Source of the DNA: Macrostomum hystrix
Taxonomy: Eukaryota; Platyhelminthes; Macrostomidae
DNA length: 64,000 nucleotides
Direction: 5' to 3'
Assembly (NCBI GenBank): GCA_950097015.1
Contig: CATNEN010000038.1
Coordinates: forward strand, 14,812,001-14,876,000
Numbering within the stretch: position 1 is the stretch's first letter; every line of letters starts with the position of its first letter. A program made the position numbers and the translations under genes. The notes under the pieces are model-generated. The model saw nothing but the letters and a program-made list of their open reading frames with translations, made no database searches and was not told the origin of the DNA. Of the stretch, positions 10,166 through 21,504 are shown in pieces.

Positions 10166-12265
10166 AGACAGAAAGACAAAAAATATTAGACTGGAGGCCA
10201 AATGTACTTTTACTTTTAATTAAACTAAGATCGTTGTTTTAAAAGCAATATAAATTTATGAATTCTAAATATGGTACACCAAACTAATTGGCACTTAAAA
10301 TTTCTGAGAACAATAAATAATATTAATATTAAGCCTATAAAACCTTAAGTAAATGATGAATAAACTGTTTGAACCTGACACTTATTTGCTTGTCAAGCAA
10401 CATTCAAGACAAAAATCAATGAGATGGTATTTATCAGAGCTTGACCAAAAATTTTTAGCCCATCTGAATTAGGTAACAGTTAAACATACTGGCAACAAGT
10501 TCTTAGACTATAGGCATTCTGAGCAAACACACAAAATTCTATAAAACTGAAAAAACAAGACCTAGGATCTAGATACTAATTAATTAGGAATCATCTCAAA
10601 CTTGTGCTTAGTAAAATTAAATATAAATAGCAATGCAACATTAGCCTTTTGTTTGAATAGTACAAAATGTAGTTTTTTCTGCAACTGGGTAGTCACGTAT
10701 TGGTGCACTTTAAGCATAAATTTAAATCTATGTGTATTTTGAAGTTTAGCAAAATTTATTGTCTATTAACCTTTCAAATAGGTAGGATTCAAATACAAAA
10801 GTGTCTCAAAGGAGATCCTGTCAAGAAAATTTTGATTTGGTTGCATGAAAATGTTTTGAATAACTTTTAAATCAGTTTCCTTATGGTAACAAGACACTGA
10901 TACACATAAACATTCACTCATTTCAACAGGGGCTTTAGGACTTAAATTAAAAATAATTAAAATGAAACAGAAAAGAGTAAATATGAAGAGCAGGTAGACC
11001 ACTTTTGTTTTGTTGACATTATAATATTAATATAATGTTATTAAATATTTTTACTCAGTTATAAACATTTACAGTTCTTATAAATAAATTAAAAAAATCA
11101 TATAGAACAAAAAATAATAAGTAAATTTGACTAATTTTAGTTTGCCTATGTTTAAAATAAATGTACAATTGTAAAGAAGCAAAATTTATTCTGCTAAGCT
11201 GATTACCTAAGAATTACTACTAATAGGCTTGTATAAATTATAAAGCTAATAGCTACCATCTACCCACCCACAGTGGATTTACTATAATAGCTACACAACC
11301 TTTACTACTACTAAGCTTTTGAACTCTTAATAACTCACCAAAATAACAAAATTGTAGAGCTAGTTTCCTAGGTTGAATAATACTTACCTTACCTTACCTT
11401 AAGCTTGTCAGTCTAATAACATAAACCTGGTGACTAAATCATATTTATAAGGCTAAGATCACCAATGGCTATAGTAACTAGAAGTTTGCAACTTAGTTTT
11501 ACAATAGGCCTATAAATATAACCTTGCTTGAGCTAATGGCCTAATGCTATTATTGGCATCATCAGATAGAGCATGGCTTGTAATGATTCATTGGGCCTTG
11601 AATTGCTACCAAAAAGCAAAAATCACACAAACAATGAATTTTCAAATATAATCTATGGACAGTACAACTCAATAATTAAATTTGTATATGATGATAGCCA
11701 TTCATTGCTGATATTGGTTTATTTATTTTGAATAGGCCTATAGTAAGAAATTTTATTTGGCAAATTTCTGAAATGGCTCTAGTTGGAACTTGGAACAAAG
11801 AGTAGAAACAAAGACACTTTTAAAAGCCTTAGTTTTGCATTAGATAACTGCTATACAAAATACAGATCTATATAGGCTACATAGCATAGGCCTAGTCTAA
11901 TAGATAAGTAAATGAAACTTTGAAAGGTCTGTTTGTGTTTACGCATAAGCTAATTAGTATATTTAAATTGAAGTAGCAAGCTAGGCTAGACCTAATTGTT
12001 CTCTCTAGGCCCATCTACCCTATTTCGAAATGCCAGAGCTAATATCCACCCATGCCTTGGGCTGGGCCCAGTAATGGACAATAAGAGAGGAAATGTGGTG
12101 ACCGCCTCTTGGTCTCGACTCTCATCCTTTAAGTCAAAGCTGTTGTGGGCTTGGTGGTGTGGCAATCTTGGTCTTGCTCAAATTATGTTAATTATTTAAA
12201 AATTAGCAAAAATCAATAGGGCCAGGGACTACTAAGCCTATTTGTATTAGCTAGTATAGGGCCTA
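10166..12265. other. Probable 5' intron or upstream region of the gamma-subunit gene
   Basis: AT-rich sequence with no convincing coding exon. The splice acceptor at its left edge suggests that part of it is intron. Confidence 0.35.
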
Positions 12266-12273
12266 CTCTTTAT

Positions 12274-12751
12274 GGTCCCAGGTCATTTCGGTGACAAGAC
12301 ATTTCAGTGACAGTCATTTCGGTGACAGAATTGGTCAGTTCGGTGACAACTATTTTTGCACCTAAATATGCTAAGAAAACAGCCTTCCACGATCCAGCAG
12401 CTGCTTAAAGCCTGCACTCGCCTTGTCAATCCAAAACTTGAAAAATGTTTATTATACACATTTAATTAGGAACGAATAACTATTGAAACTATTGACTAGG
12501 GCCTACTCATTAAATAATTTAATAATTTAACTCATTTAAAGTAAAACCCAGACTTTAACATAGCGATGCAGCTTCTTATTAATACTTTTAGCATTATTTA
12601 ATTTAATTAATATTTTATATGTGTGCATAGTTAAAATGGAAGGCAGTTTTTTAGCATATTAAGGTGCAAAAATAGTTGTCACCAATCTGACCAATTGTGT
12701 CACCGAAATGACTGTCACCGAAATGTCTTGTCACCGAAATTACCTGGGACC
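12274..12751. mobile_element. hAT-like MITE, 478 bp, with perfect 8-bp TSD
   Basis: Inverted termini begin GGTCCCAGGTCATTTCGGTG on the left, matched on the right by the reverse complement GGTCCCAGGTAATTTCGGTG. Similarity continues for about 110 bp, including several GTCATTTCGGTGACA sub-repeats. The flanks are CTCTTTAT at 12266-12273 and again at 12752-12759. The interior has no ORF. An 8-bp duplication fits hAT (P elements also make 8 bp). Confidence 0.92.
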
Positions 12752-12759
12752 CTCTTTAT

Positions 12760-13127
12760 TTAGGTTTAGGTTGTGGGTTGGCTGGCCTAATGCAAAAAAC
12801 TGTCTATTGTGCCTCACGAGTATATTTATTGCTGTAAAAAATAAATCTATGAAAAGGACTTTAGATTAAAAAGAAATGTTTATGACATGAGTTTTTTAGA
12901 ATTTAAATTATTATTTTTTTTTATCTTTTTATTTCTAACTTCTAGGTTAAATAATGTTACTAAGTGAATACGCGCTATTAAAAATTTAGTGCATTAGCAT
13001 GAAACACTACCAGCGTATAAGTCATTTTTACTGTATATTTTTTCTTTGTGATTTCTTATTATAATCATACATTAAACGAATGTGTTAAACGAAAGTTAAA
13101 TCCCCACATTTAGTGAAATGCACACAA
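12760..13127. other. AT-rich spacer between two transposons
   Basis: Nothing recognised. Confidence 0.3.
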
Positions 13128-13135
13128 GAGTCTAA

Positions 13136-13930
13136 CAAGGACCACTAGAAGAAGAAGGACGGGACACTTCGTTTCTTAGAAAATTTATTAAAGGCTGATT
13201 TTTACGGAAAAATACACTAGCGAGATAGGAACTTTTCACTTTTTTCACCTTAAAACGTTGATAACTTTTTATTGGAAGCAGATACAAAGCTCTTCTTTTG
13301 ATATAACTTACAAAATATGTTGCTTCGACGAATTTTATGAAGATTTTTTCATGAATAATTGATCTTCATATTATTTTAGTTACTATATCATGCAGCAATT
13401 ATAGTATGAAGCTAACTAGTGACTAACTTGAATTTTACAATCTCTGTTTAATCGGATGCATCTATTTATTAGCAAAATATGATTAAAAAATAGTTGGTTA
13501 TAATTGTATGCCCAATTCACTGCTTCTTTATTTTAGTTTTATCCTGTCAATATAAAATAAATTTAAATATATAGCTACCTATATTACATATAGACCTACT
13601 AGCTATGCCTAGACCTAGTTATATGTTTATCAATAATCAAGACCGTATCTATCTTGTTAAGAATTGACAGTTTTTATACTTAATGAAATGTATGAATCTA
13701 AGCAAGTGATTTAATTTTAAACCAAGCTTGTTCTCTCTTGTTTTTAGACTTTAGCTTATTTTAGCTATATTGACATTATCTTTACATTAGCTAGTTTTTC
13801 CAGTATTTATTAAACAATGATAGTTATTTGCTCTGATTTTATCGAGATGTTCTTATTTTTATTTTCTTTTAGGCTCTTGCCTCTATTTAATGAAAACAAT
13901 GGCATAATTGGCTAGGGGCCTGAAGGGTTT
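13136..13930 (+). repeat. Left inverted arm of the 3.75-kb element
   Basis: Runs from CAAGGACCACTAG to about AATGGCATAATTGG...CTGAAGGGTT. Scattered substitutions and small indels separate it from the right arm. Confidence 0.88.
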
Positions 13931-14159
13931 ATTTTTTAAATTTGGCTTTCTTTTAAATCCCATCACAGAGCCCTCCAATTCCCATTTGTGTGCACCCCTA
14001 AATCCCTATTGGCGCCACCCAATAAAAAAAGCTTAATAACACCCCTGAATTAATGTAATTCTTTTATTAACAAGGATTTATTTACCTTTATTGAAATTGG
14101 TAAAGCTTTGTGCCATGCCTTGAACTCATTTTTCTGTTTAGAAAAGGAAAAAACTGTGG

Positions 14160-14660
14160 TCCTTTTATCCTTTGTGTCACAATTACTTTTTCATTGTGGT
14201 GCATGATTCCAGATGGCATGTGGCCTGGTCTGCCATTAATGCTCTGACAAGGCAAAAGTGGCGCATCCAACTGAATCTGGCAGGCGGCACTGTGGATAAG
14301 CACAGTAACAAGCTACGCGAGTTCTTTGCTGCCATAGTCAATGCGCTGCCACCACTGCCCAACATCCTGACACTGCCACCAGAGACTCAGTTGCAGTCAA
14401 AGGACAGTTTTAACATTGCACCATTCACCATGGCTGAAGTCGTGATGTTTGCCTAGAAGAAGCCAGGCAGCAAAGCGCTGTGTCCAGACAAGGTGTCCAT
14501 CAAGGTGCTGCATATTCACTGTGTGGCCAGTGAGGTTGCCTGTGTGATGAACCGAGTGGACCATGACGAACATCATTGCCATATCAAAGAAGCTGCCTGC
14601 TGGCCTATGCTGGTGCCCCAGACACTGCCGGCAATGCAGTGTTTGTTCACAACCAGGCTC
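14160..14660 (+). pseudogene. Decayed non-LTR retrotransposon (RT-linker) fragment
   Basis: One frame reads SRWHVAWSAINALTRQK, a form typical of the region before the reverse-transcriptase domain of LINEs. After an in-frame stop at 14454-14456 it continues GSKALCPDKVSIKVLH, resembling the family motif KAPGPDGIPAEVLK. The fragment is short and broken, and lies between the arms of the inverted-repeat transposon. The family cannot be fixed from so little. Confidence 0.5.
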
Positions 14661-15196
14661 TGAAGCATGCACTGTGACACTGCTTTTTTTACCTGACAGT
14701 GTATTTTGTTGTCGTTGTTGTTATTGTGGCACACAACACTGCATAGGCATCTTAACAATAAAAGACGATGAAAAATGAAAGGTTAGCACTACTTGAACAT
14801 ATTTTTGCACTAAGTCATAAGTAAAACATGTATACTATGAGCTCATATTCAAAGATATAAAAAGCTGCAACTACTTCCATTTATTGTTCTCCATTTGACA
14901 TCTCATGGCACATGCACTATTGAGAAAAGAAACTCATTTCAATACACAATAATCAGAAAAATGTAAAAGAAATCTCAAAATCAACTGAAGTAGAATAAAT
15001 GGATTTAAATTGTTCTTTATAACAAATGATTCTTCAAATTCAAGGCAATTTTCACAATTGAGACACAAAAATAGTATCTATATGATCTTAAATTATATAG
15101 ACATGAAGTAATATCTTTCTCTACATAATGTCTTTGTATGTCCATGAGGACAGTCAGAAGCTTACTACCTTGCAAGGGGCATCAATCACAATGTGA

Positions 15197-15680
15197 TTAG
15201 ACTGACTGGATGGGGTTGTCTAGCTGGTGACTACAGCACTTGGTTGAAAATGCAGTAAACATGAACAAGGTCCTTAGGCTCCAGGCTAGGCTCTCAAATA
15301 GGTAGCCCAGAAGCTCCACCAGGTTGTTCTCTGACTGGCTGGGGCTCCACCACAGGTAGGTAGAACTGGGGCAGTGGTGTTGGCACAAAGCAGAAAGGCA
15401 TGGACTTTCCCTGCAATGGCAAAAAAGGTAAAAAAACACATACTAGAGCCACAATAGCAAGAACATTTTACAATTTCTTACTATAGTAAATACAATAAAT
15501 AATATTACCAAAAATATTTTAATATTACACACTAATACATAGCAGAATTAGTCTAGGCCTACTACTGAATGAGAGCCAGATAGCTTACCTGGGCCATATC
15601 AACCTTGAAGATCTTAATAGGCATAACAATAATAGCAAAAGCTCTGAGTACTAGTGTCAGTGCAAGAAAAACTTTATTAT
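15197..15680 (-). other. Possible pair of captured exons inside the transposon
   Basis: On the minus strand a frame ending FKVDMAQ runs into a good donor (CAG|GTAAGC near 15589). Farther on, a CATTGCAG acceptor near 15420 opens a frame reading GKSMPFCFVPTPLPQFYLP that soon stops. The composition is more coding-like than the surroundings. I do not recognise the protein; it may be chance. Confidence 0.25.
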
Positions 15681-16119
15681 AGCTAAAATGTGATAAGGAA
15701 CAAGTAACACTTTTTGTTTTATCTTCTTTAATTAAATGTTTCAATGTTGAAAATTTAAAGCTTACAAACATAGACTGTGGAAGTGCTATTACTTATATTT
15801 ATTGGCAATAATATTGCCCCAATAGACAAAAAATACAACAGGCCTACTTACAACTTCTGGACTGTTAATTTCAATTGGAAATAAAAGTGATTAATTTAAT
15901 GAAAATCAAATTCATCAAAACAGCCAAGTCAAGTTAATATTAGCCATAAAAATACTATACTTGTTAAAAAAGAAGAAATGTAAAATTATAGTAGATAGGC
16001 AAATAGATGGCTAAAATATAATATTGGATAAGTTCATGACATAATAGCTAGCCATGTGCAAACCCTGAACCCAAAAAATAATATGAATAGGAAATAAACA
16101 ATTTCACTACAAATTAAAA

Positions 16120-16883
16120 AACCCTTCAGTTAATGATGCCATTGTTTACATTAAATAATAGAAAATAAAAATACATAGCATAGCATGTAAAGATAATGTC
16201 AATATAGCTAAAATAAGCAAAAGTCTAAAAACAAGAGAGAACAAGCTTGGTTTAAAATTAAATCATTTGCTTAGATTCATACATTTCATTAAGTATAAAA
16301 ACTGTCAATTCTTAACAAGATAGATACTGTCTTGATTATTGATAAACATATAACTAGGTCTAGGCATAGCTAGTAGGCCTATATGTAATATTGTAATATA
16401 ATAATATAAATATGTAGGGGGCCTAATAATAGGCCTATAGGTAGCTATATATTTAAATTTTTTTAATATAGAAAGTATCAAACTAAAATAAAGAAGCAGT
16501 GACTTGGGCATACAATTATAACCAACTATTTTTTAATCATATATTGCTAATAAATAGATGCATTCGATTAAACAGAGATTGTAAAATTCAAGTTAGTCAC
16601 TAGTTAGCTTCATACTATAATTGCTGCATGATATAGTAACTAAAATAATATGAAGATCAATTATTCATGAAAAAATCTTCATAAAATTCGTGGAAGCAAC
16701 ATATTTTGTAAGTTATATCAAAAGAAGAGCTTTGTATCTGCTTCCAATAAAAAGTTATCAACGATTTAAGTTGAAAAAAGTGAAAAGTTCCTATCTCGCT
16801 AGTGTATTTTTCCGTAAAAATCAGCCTTTAATAAATTTTCTAAGAAACGAAGTGTCCCGTCCTTCTTCTTCTAGTGGTCCTTG
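16120..16883 (-). repeat. Right inverted arm of the 3.75-kb element
   Basis: Reverse complement of 13136-13930, with landmarks such as TTGATTATTGATAAACATAT and CATACTATAATTGCTGCATG. Confidence 0.88.
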
Positions 16884-16891
16884 GAGTCTAA

Positions 16892-18081
16892 GTGGTACTC
16901 TTAGAAAATCTACTAAGAAAATGATATGTTTAAAATAGCGTCAAATTTCTTTTTCCGTTATTAACGAGCTATAATTTTGCGTTCCTATCAGTACAATATG
17001 TGGAGTGGTCTTGACATCTTTATGATAGGTTTAATAATTGACAAGCAGCCGTAAGCTTAAATGTCTACATTTACTTTCTAGAGTTCCTAAGTTTCCAGAA
17101 AAGATTGCCAGATGACTGCAAGTTCAGGCTAAGACGTGACGTTTCATAGTGGTCTTTATGGCACTGTTGGCCACACTTGACTGAATAGAAAACTGAACTG
17201 ACTGAACACCAAATTTTTTCGATTATTACCTTCATTAAAACGTTCTGTACCTTTTACGTTAGTAATATTGGTTAACTATTTTAGTATATTGACATTTTTT
17301 ATCAATAAGTTGATTTTCTGTGTCTTACATGTGTCGCTTCGCAGATTTCATTTGATGCAGCAATTAATGTATGATCAGGCGCCATACTAACTAAGGAAAG
17401 AACACTTTAAAATTTAAATCCATGTGCATCAATCCTGTGCCTGTACGAGTAAAAATTTCAGGTAGAAACTCACGCTCTTAGATTCACTTAGAGAGAATGC
17501 ATATCACTTTTATTTAAAGAAAACAGATTCATAGAATGGTTTAAGTAATCTTTAGGATCTATGTTGTTAAACACGTATACTAGAGATCAAAAGTGCCTTC
17601 TAAAGAGCTTACATAGCTCAGGCGCTGAATAGTAATGTTTCGCTGTATATTGCATATATAAAAATTGCAAAAGTAGAAAATTCGGAAACAATGGAGAAAC
17701 ATATTTAAGCAAGTCCTGTACTCTCGAGGAAAAAAATTAAACGTGAATTCCAAAAAATGAATTCCAATCATAACAAGATTGCATATTCTGTTCCGATAAT
17801 GTACGAGGTTCGTAACTTTAGGCTTAAATCGAAAACAATTTTTTTATAAGAATACCATAGTTTGGCGATAATTAGGCGTACATAAAAATAAATAACGCTT
17901 TCAAGTCACTGGTCCATTCGTGTTTCTTAAGAAGACGTGACTATCGTAGAATATGGAAAATATCAAAACAAAAAATGTTGCACCGGAGCGCTTAAATAAT
18001 CAAGCATTCTTAAGAAAACCTGTCAATATGTGTTTACAAAAAGTACTAGCTAACTGGAAGCACTTTAGTTGCTAGGCTAAT
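16892..18081. other. Unassigned AT-rich sequence downstream of GLOD4
   Basis: The right part should hold the GLOD4 3' untranslated region. No other gene or repeat is recognised. Confidence 0.35.
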
Positions 18082-20297
18082 TCAGGCATCGGCCTTTCCA
18101 CCCCGTTTAGCGAACCACTCGGCGCTCTTGTCGCCGGCCATGGCATCGTCCAGCAGGCTGTCAGCTTTGGCGTCAACCTGGGAGAGCTGGCGAAATGCTT
18201 CGTCGCCAACGAAGCAGATTTCGTGACCGTCTGGGTCGGCCAAAATGACCACCTTAGAGTTTTATAAAGGTTTCTTAATTAATTTCGACTTTGAAAGACA
18301 ATTGAACCGTCAACTAAGGGGGATAGGATAGGGATGGGAGATGGGATAGAGAACGGAGATGGGATAGAGAATGGAGATGGCATAGAGAATGGAGATAGGA
18401 GAGAGAATGGAGATAGGATAGAGAAGGGAGATTAAATAGAGAAGGGAAATTGGATATAGAAGGAGATGGGATAGAGATGGGATATGGGATAGACAAGGGA
18501 AACGGGATCGAGATGGGAAATGGATTAGAGAATGGAGATAAGATAGAGATGGGAGATGGGATAGAGAAGGGGGACGGGATAGAGAAAAGAGATTCAATAG
18601 CCTTGATTGGATGGGTCAAGGAGTTATGATAAATGAGCGTAACAAACTGCGACGCAAGATAATAAAAAACTTCAAAAGCGCACACCTGTACGGTAGCCTT
18701 GCCCGGAGTGTCCAGGCTGAGCAGTGGCGTGAGCACTCGCTGTCCGGCTCGCTCGCTGGCCGACTGAATGCCGGGCAGAGCGGAGGCCGGGCAGGCGAAG
18801 GCCACTCTGCCGTAGGCTTTGGCATGGTCAACGGATGGATTCGGACCGGCCAGCTGACGAAATTCGAGACGGCATTGACCGGCGCCAGGGCTCAGGACCA
18901 CCTTGGAGGAGTCCCTGGTTAAAGGGTGATTATTTTAGGCTGATGGCCTCGCAGAGTTTGATCCTAGATCTAGGAGAGCTTGATCATTAGGATCAAGAGA
19001 AGTTTGATCCTGGTGATCTAAGAGAGTTTAATCCTGAGGATCTACGAGAGTTTAACTCTGAGGATCTAAAGAGAGTTTAATCCTGAGGATCTAGGAGAGT
19101 TTAATCCTGAGGATCTAGGAGAGTTTAATCCTGAGGATCTAGGAGAGTTTAATCCTGAGGATCTAGGAGAGTTTAATCCTGAGGATCTAGGAGAGTTTAA
19201 TCCTGGGGATCTAGGAGAGTTTAATCCTCAGGATCTAGGAGATTTTAATCCTGAGGATCTAAGAGAGTTTAATCCTGGGGATTTTAATCCTGGGGATCTA
19301 GTAGAGTTTGATCCTGAGGATCTAGGAGACTTTAATCCTGAGGGTCTATGAGGGCTTAATCTAGGTGAGGAAGTAGAATTTCGTAGACAAGCGGAGTCAC
19401 CTCTCCAGAAGGCAGAAGCCGAGCAGGTCGCGCCAGTAGGCCACGGTGGTGTCCAAGTTGGAGCTGGCCAGGCGAACAGAGGCCACGCGCGGCAGCGGCT
19501 GCTGAACGCCGACAGTATCGGCGCTGGCCATCGTCAGCTCGAACCGGTGCCCGTCAGGCGATTCAACAACGACGCCGGCGCCGTCGGGCAGCTCGGCGAT
19601 CAACGGCCAGCCAGACTGGCGAGCCCGATCGATGTCTGCGCGACTGGCGCTGCGAAGGACGAGTCAGTGATGGACTAGATGGTCACATACGATTGGAAAA
19701 TGAGAATATACTTCTCTGCCAAATCAAATCCCTATATTAGGATCTGTGAATTAAACCCCAAAAAGGGTCTCTGAATCCATCTCAAAATGAGGATCCGTGG
19801 ATTGAATCTAAATATGAGGATCTTTGAATCTAACCAAAAATGAGGATTTGTGAATTTTATCCCCAAAATGAGGATCTGCGAATAAAATCCCAAAAAAGGA
19901 TTTGTGAAATCTAAAATTTTGATCTGCAAAACCACCTATCCCGGTGTAGATCAGTGAAAAAACCCTAAATAAAGGTTTTTCTAAAAAACGGTGTAAAAAA
20001 TCAAAGCAAAAAGCAGCAACAAGCTCACCAGACAACAATTCCGGCAAAATCGTTGCCGGCAGCGTACCGGCCAATGCCATAGTTGTAAGTGAGCTCAAGT
20101 ACAAAGTGCTCATCCTCTGGACCGTAGCCGACCATAGACTTACTCCAGCGGCCCTGGTAAGGCCCATTGCAGGCGGCAGCGCAGCCCTCCGTGAATTCCT
20201 CGTGGCGCAGGAAGCGCATGCCGAGGACGCCGCGATAAAACTCTGCGGTTCGAGCCCGGTCGCCAACTTTGAACACAAAGTGCAGAGCGCGAATCAT
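18082..20297 (-). CDS. Glyoxalase domain-containing protein 4, four exons, 305 aa
   Basis: Exons are 20297-20029, 19649-19401, 18914-18686 and 18252-18082. All junctions have GT/AG and keep the frame, for 305 residues (human GLOD4 is about 313). Two VOC/glyoxalase modules are visible. The first starts [20 protein letters not shown] at residue 4. The second has [20 protein letters not shown] at the end of exon 2 and [15 protein letters not shown] in exon 4. The tail [14 protein letters not shown] matches the conserved basic C-terminus of the family. VOC proteins are built of paired beta-alpha-beta-beta-beta units that can hold a metal ion; the physiological substrate of GLOD4 is not well settled. 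The gene looks intact, and all three introns contain tandem repeats. Confidence 0.93.
18310..18600. repeat. Minisatellite about 18 bp in GLOD4 intron 3
   Basis: Degenerate tandem units of the type GGGATAGAGAATGGAGAT. It lies wholly between exons 3 and 4, and its ORFs are spurious. Confidence 0.9.
18940..19370. repeat. Minisatellite, unit 24 bp, about 17 copies, in GLOD4 intron 2
   Basis: Units of the type AGGATCTAGGAGAGTTTAAT plus CCTG, more degenerate at both edges. Confidence 0.93.
19725..19930. repeat. Degenerate tandem repeat about 30 bp in GLOD4 intron 1
   Basis: Recurring AGGATCTGTGAATTAAACCC-like units with many changes. Confidence 0.65.
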
Positions 20298-20604
20298 TTG
20301 CCCAGCTGCAATAGAAAAGCGAAATCAGCCTTCAAATTCCTATTGGCCAACGCGTGCCATGTTGCTGCTCGTTCTGGGGAGGCTAGCTGGACGAAATCAA
20401 AGTAAAAAAATAATTCTTTCGCTATAGGAGTTCGTTCAACCCAAAAAAACGATTGACTCATGCTGACAGGAATTCAGCGACCACTCTTAACAATAGTTAA
20501 CCACTAACCTGATCAACAAAAATATCACCGACCATAACATCGATGAGTGAGTATCTATCAAAGCCCTTTGGTAAGCAATTGACTCCTTTTGGCTTCCTTG
20601 TTAA

Positions 20605-20975
20605 ACTAAGAGGTCACTGACCCCCTTACAGTAGCTACTGACTCCCAGGATAAACTAAGAGATCACTGACCCCTTTACAGTAGCTACTGACTCCCAGGAT
20701 AAACTAAGAGGTCACTGACCCCCTTACAGTAGCTACTGACTCCCAGGATAAACTAAGAGATCACTGACCCCTTTACAGTAGCTACTGACTCCCAGGATAA
20801 ACTAAGAGATCACTGACCCCTTTACAGTAGCTACTGACTCCCAGGATAAACTAAGAGGTCACTGACCCCTTTACAGTAGCTACTGACTCCCAGGATAAAC
20901 TAAGAGGTCACTGACCCCCTTACAGTAGCTACTGACTCCCAGGATAAAGTAATAGGTCATTGACCCCCTTACAGT
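20605..20975. repeat. 49-bp minisatellite, first array, about 7 copies
   Basis: Units of the type CTAAGAGGTCACTGACCCCT, TTACAGTAGCTACTGACTCC, CAGGATAAA. It is related to the larger array at 21505-23735. Confidence 0.95.
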
Positions 20976-21504
20976 AGCTATTTACTACAAGAAAAAATAA
21001 TGTGTAAATAAACTAAGTAGGAAAAAGACGGACTTACAAACAAATTTACTTTATTTTACCACATTTCTTCCATTAGTCTAAAGTAAATAAAGACTATAAC
21101 TGAAAAATTATGTTCTTTAGCGTTTCTTAAAGATAATAACAACACTAGAAAACAGAGATTCAAAACACTAGCAAAAACATGAAATCTAAAACACAGACGC
21201 GAGTAGTTTGTTCCGGTGTGTCATTTTAGAAAATCAATAAAGTAAACTTAAATAAAAATGCAAAAAGAAAAGACCAGTTACCTTCAATAATTTTAGATAA
21301 AACTACATGAAAGATTATAATATAGCATGAATTCAAGACAGATGTAAAAGCATCATACTACTAACTAGTAGTAAATAGCAACCCATAATAACATATCAAA
21401 ACATGTGGACTCTGGCAGCCCTTGTTGATGCTTACCACTGACTAGGGGTACTTAGAACTAAAGAGGTGATTGACCACTTTACTTACCGCGTCACATTGGA
21501 CTAC
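20976..21504. other. AT-rich spacer between two related minisatellites
   Basis: Nothing recognised. Confidence 0.3.

Larger units (their letters stand above)
13136..16883. mobile_element. 3.75-kb inverted-repeat transposon, hAT-like, with 8-bp TSD
   Basis: The ends are CAAGGACCACTAGAAGAAGA on the left and its reverse complement on the right. The duplicated target GAGTCTAA lies at 13128-13135 and 16884-16891. The arms are about 770 bp each (13136-about 13930 and about 16120-16883) and are well preserved. The 2.2-kb interior contains a decayed reverse-transcriptase-like piece and a possible pair of minus-strand exons. I see no transposase, so the element would depend on one supplied in trans. 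Confidence 0.9.
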
